Below are positions 5,889 to 6,574 of a stretch of 6,574 nt of DNA, piece by piece; positions within the stretch are counted from its first letter, which is position 1, and each line of letters starts with the position of its first letter. The notes beneath the pieces were generated by a model. It saw only the letters and a program-made list of their open reading frames with translations. It searched no databases and was not told the origin of the DNA. The translations under genes were made by a program, and so were the position numbers. The DNA comes from an uncultured Eubacteriales bacterium (GTDB lineage: Bacteria; Bacillota; Clostridia; UBA1381; UBA9506): the NCBI GenBank assembly GCA_900545185.1, contig UQYH01000122.1:1-6574 (forward strand), in the 5' to 3' direction.

Positions 5889-5943
5889 AAAAAAAGCACA
5901 TAAAGCGCGAAAAGAGTCAAACTCTGTTGCTTTATGTGCTTTT
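5889..5943 (-). terminator. Strong intrinsic terminator of hpf
   Basis: On the minus strand, 34 nt after the hpf stop, AAAAGCACATAAAGC (5943-5929) pairs perfectly with GCTTTATGTGCTTTT (5906-5892), a 15-bp stem. Seven Ts in total close the right arm and continue beyond it (5895-5889). Inside the loop is a second hairpin, AGAGT-TTG-ACTCT (5925-5913), so the structure is nested. The plus strand has a shorter tail of four Ts, so activity in that direction would be weaker. No gene on the plus strand ends here. Confidence 0.88.
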
Positions 5944-5977
5944 CATCAAATTTTATATGCCAATTGCAAAAACAGGT

Positions 5978-6514
5978 TTAAACCAGCTCAATTAAGCCGT
6001 AGTTTCCGTTTCTGCGTTTATATACAACATTCGGCTCGCCGTTTTCCGAATTTGTAAAAATGTAAAATTGATGCCCCAGCAAATTCATTTGCAAAATAGC
6101 TTCTTCGGCGCTCATCGGCTTGGTCGAAAAACGCTTGGTTCTGACAATTTTAAATTCTTTTTCTTCCTCAATCGGCTCGTTAAACGGAATTTGCTCCAGT
6201 GCTGCGGCCTCAAAGGTTTCTTTTTTCAGCTTCTTTTCAATACGGGTTTTATGCCGTCTCAGCTGACGTTCTAAAATATCAACGGCATTATCGATGCTTA
6301 CATACATATCGTCCGTGGCTTCCTCTACGCGCATAAGCAGAGTGCCGGAATGTAATGTTGCTTCAACAACCTGTTTTTCACGTTGTACAGAAAGCGTAAC
6401 GGATGCTTCTGTTTCTTTATGAAAATATCTGTCCAGCCGCGAAAAACGTTCCTCAATTCTGTCTTTCAAAGCCTGTGTTAATTCAATTTGCTTACCTGTC
6501 ATAGTCAATTTCAT
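5978..6514 (-). CDS. hpf: Ribosome hibernation promoting factor, long form
   Basis: This 178-residue protein binds the 30S subunit at the mRNA and tRNA channel in stationary phase or stress and drives formation of inactive 100S ribosome dimers. Residues 1 to about 100 form the YfiA/HPF beta-alpha domain: it opens MKLTMTGKQIELTQALKD, and a basic helix DILERQLRRHKTRIEKK lies near 80-96. An acidic, variable linker follows (about 97-122, with EEEKE). The C-terminal dimerisation domain then runs to the end and contains IVRTKRFSTKPMSAEEAI, LLGHQFYIFTN and VVYKRRNGNYGLIE. Having both domains makes this the long form used by most bacteria outside the enteric group. The start at 6514 is chosen because AAGGAG lies 9 nt upstream and it matches the family N-terminus. 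The frame extends 18 codons further to 6568 without family resemblance. The promoter could not be placed with confidence and may lie beyond the window. Confidence 0.95.
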   Translation of the reverse strand: MKLTMTGKQIELTQALKDRIEERFSRLDRYFHKETEASVTLSVQREKQVVEATLHSGTLLMRVEEATDDMYVSIDNAVDILERQLRRHKTRIEKKLKKETFEAAALEQIPFNEPIEEEKEFKIVRTKRFSTKPMSAEEAILQMNLLGHQFYIFTNSENGEPNVVYKRRNGNYGLIELV

Positions 6515-6523
6515 GTGGAACCA

Positions 6524-6529
6524 CTCCTT
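6524..6529 (-). promoter_or_regulatory. Ribosome binding site deciding the hpf start
   Basis: AAGGAG ends 9 nt before the ATG at 6514. It supports this start over the in-frame ATG at 6568, which would add 18 residues unlike the family. Confidence 0.8.
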
Positions 6530-6574
6530 GTCGATGTATTTGTAGCAGGATAACGTCCTGTGATTCATTCTTAC

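Noticed and set aside
5975..5984. Palindrome GGTTTAAACC at the hpf stop codon
   Set aside because: A 10-bp palindrome over a stop codon is expected by chance now and then, and nothing nearby suggests a binding or cleavage site.
5764..6057. 97-codon plus-strand open frame spanning the hpf-gdhA gap
   Set aside because: It crosses the hpf terminator hairpin and the hpf 3' end, has no ribosome binding site and has no protein-like composition.
6546..6560. Small hairpin CAGGA-N5-TCCTG upstream of hpf
   Set aside because: Five base pairs only, near the window edge, with no certain promoter to show it is transcribed. It could belong to the hpf leader but cannot be supported.
1..6574. T-box, riboswitch, tRNA, CRISPR array, transposase or phage gene
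   Set aside because: Leaders before hisA and gdhA are about 40 and 35 nt, too short for these riboswitches. No cloverleaf, spaced repeat array or mobile-element protein was seen in any frame.

Overview
The window reads as chromosomal DNA of a low-to-moderate GC Bacillota, most likely a Clostridia-type anaerobe. The signs are purine-rich AGGAGG-like ribosome binding sites before most genes, one fully consensus TTGACA-17-TATAAT promoter, intrinsic terminators with T-tracts, a tmcAL gene (a family typical of Bacillota), long-form HPF, and a hexameric glutamate dehydrogenase close to the clostridial/E. coli type. The genus cannot be named from the sequence alone.

Layout. Bases 1-781 (+) hold the 3' part of a large SNF2-family helicase gene that began before the window. 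It converges on a minus-strand operon read from right to left: hisA (4138-3410), hisF (3416-2658), hisIE (2639-2019) and tmcAL (2005-809), with a 7-nt overlap and then 18- and 13-nt gaps. The operon has its own extended -10 promoter near 4186-4214. Upstream, also on minus, is gdhA (5675-4329), with a perfect sigma-A promoter and an inverted repeat next to its -35. Further upstream is hpf (6514-5978), closed by a strong 15-bp terminator. No RNA gene, mobile element, CRISPR array or origin was seen.

How the genes relate. HisA and HisF carry out consecutive steps in histidine biosynthesis, and HisIE carries out the two steps just before HisA. HisF needs glutamine-derived ammonia from HisH, which is not in the window, so the his genes are split. 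GdhA makes glutamate from ammonium and 2-oxoglutarate, which feeds the same nitrogen economy. TmcAL installs N4-acetylcytidine on the elongator tRNA-Met wobble base, and its place at the end of a his operon is the least expected point of gene order. HPF dimerises and silences ribosomes in stationary phase.

This is mostly an ordinary housekeeping region. I found no convincing new system. The points worth a second look are regulatory: inverted repeats at the gdhA and hisA promoters, and a pair of terminator-like hairpins placed reciprocally inside the ends of the two convergent genes.
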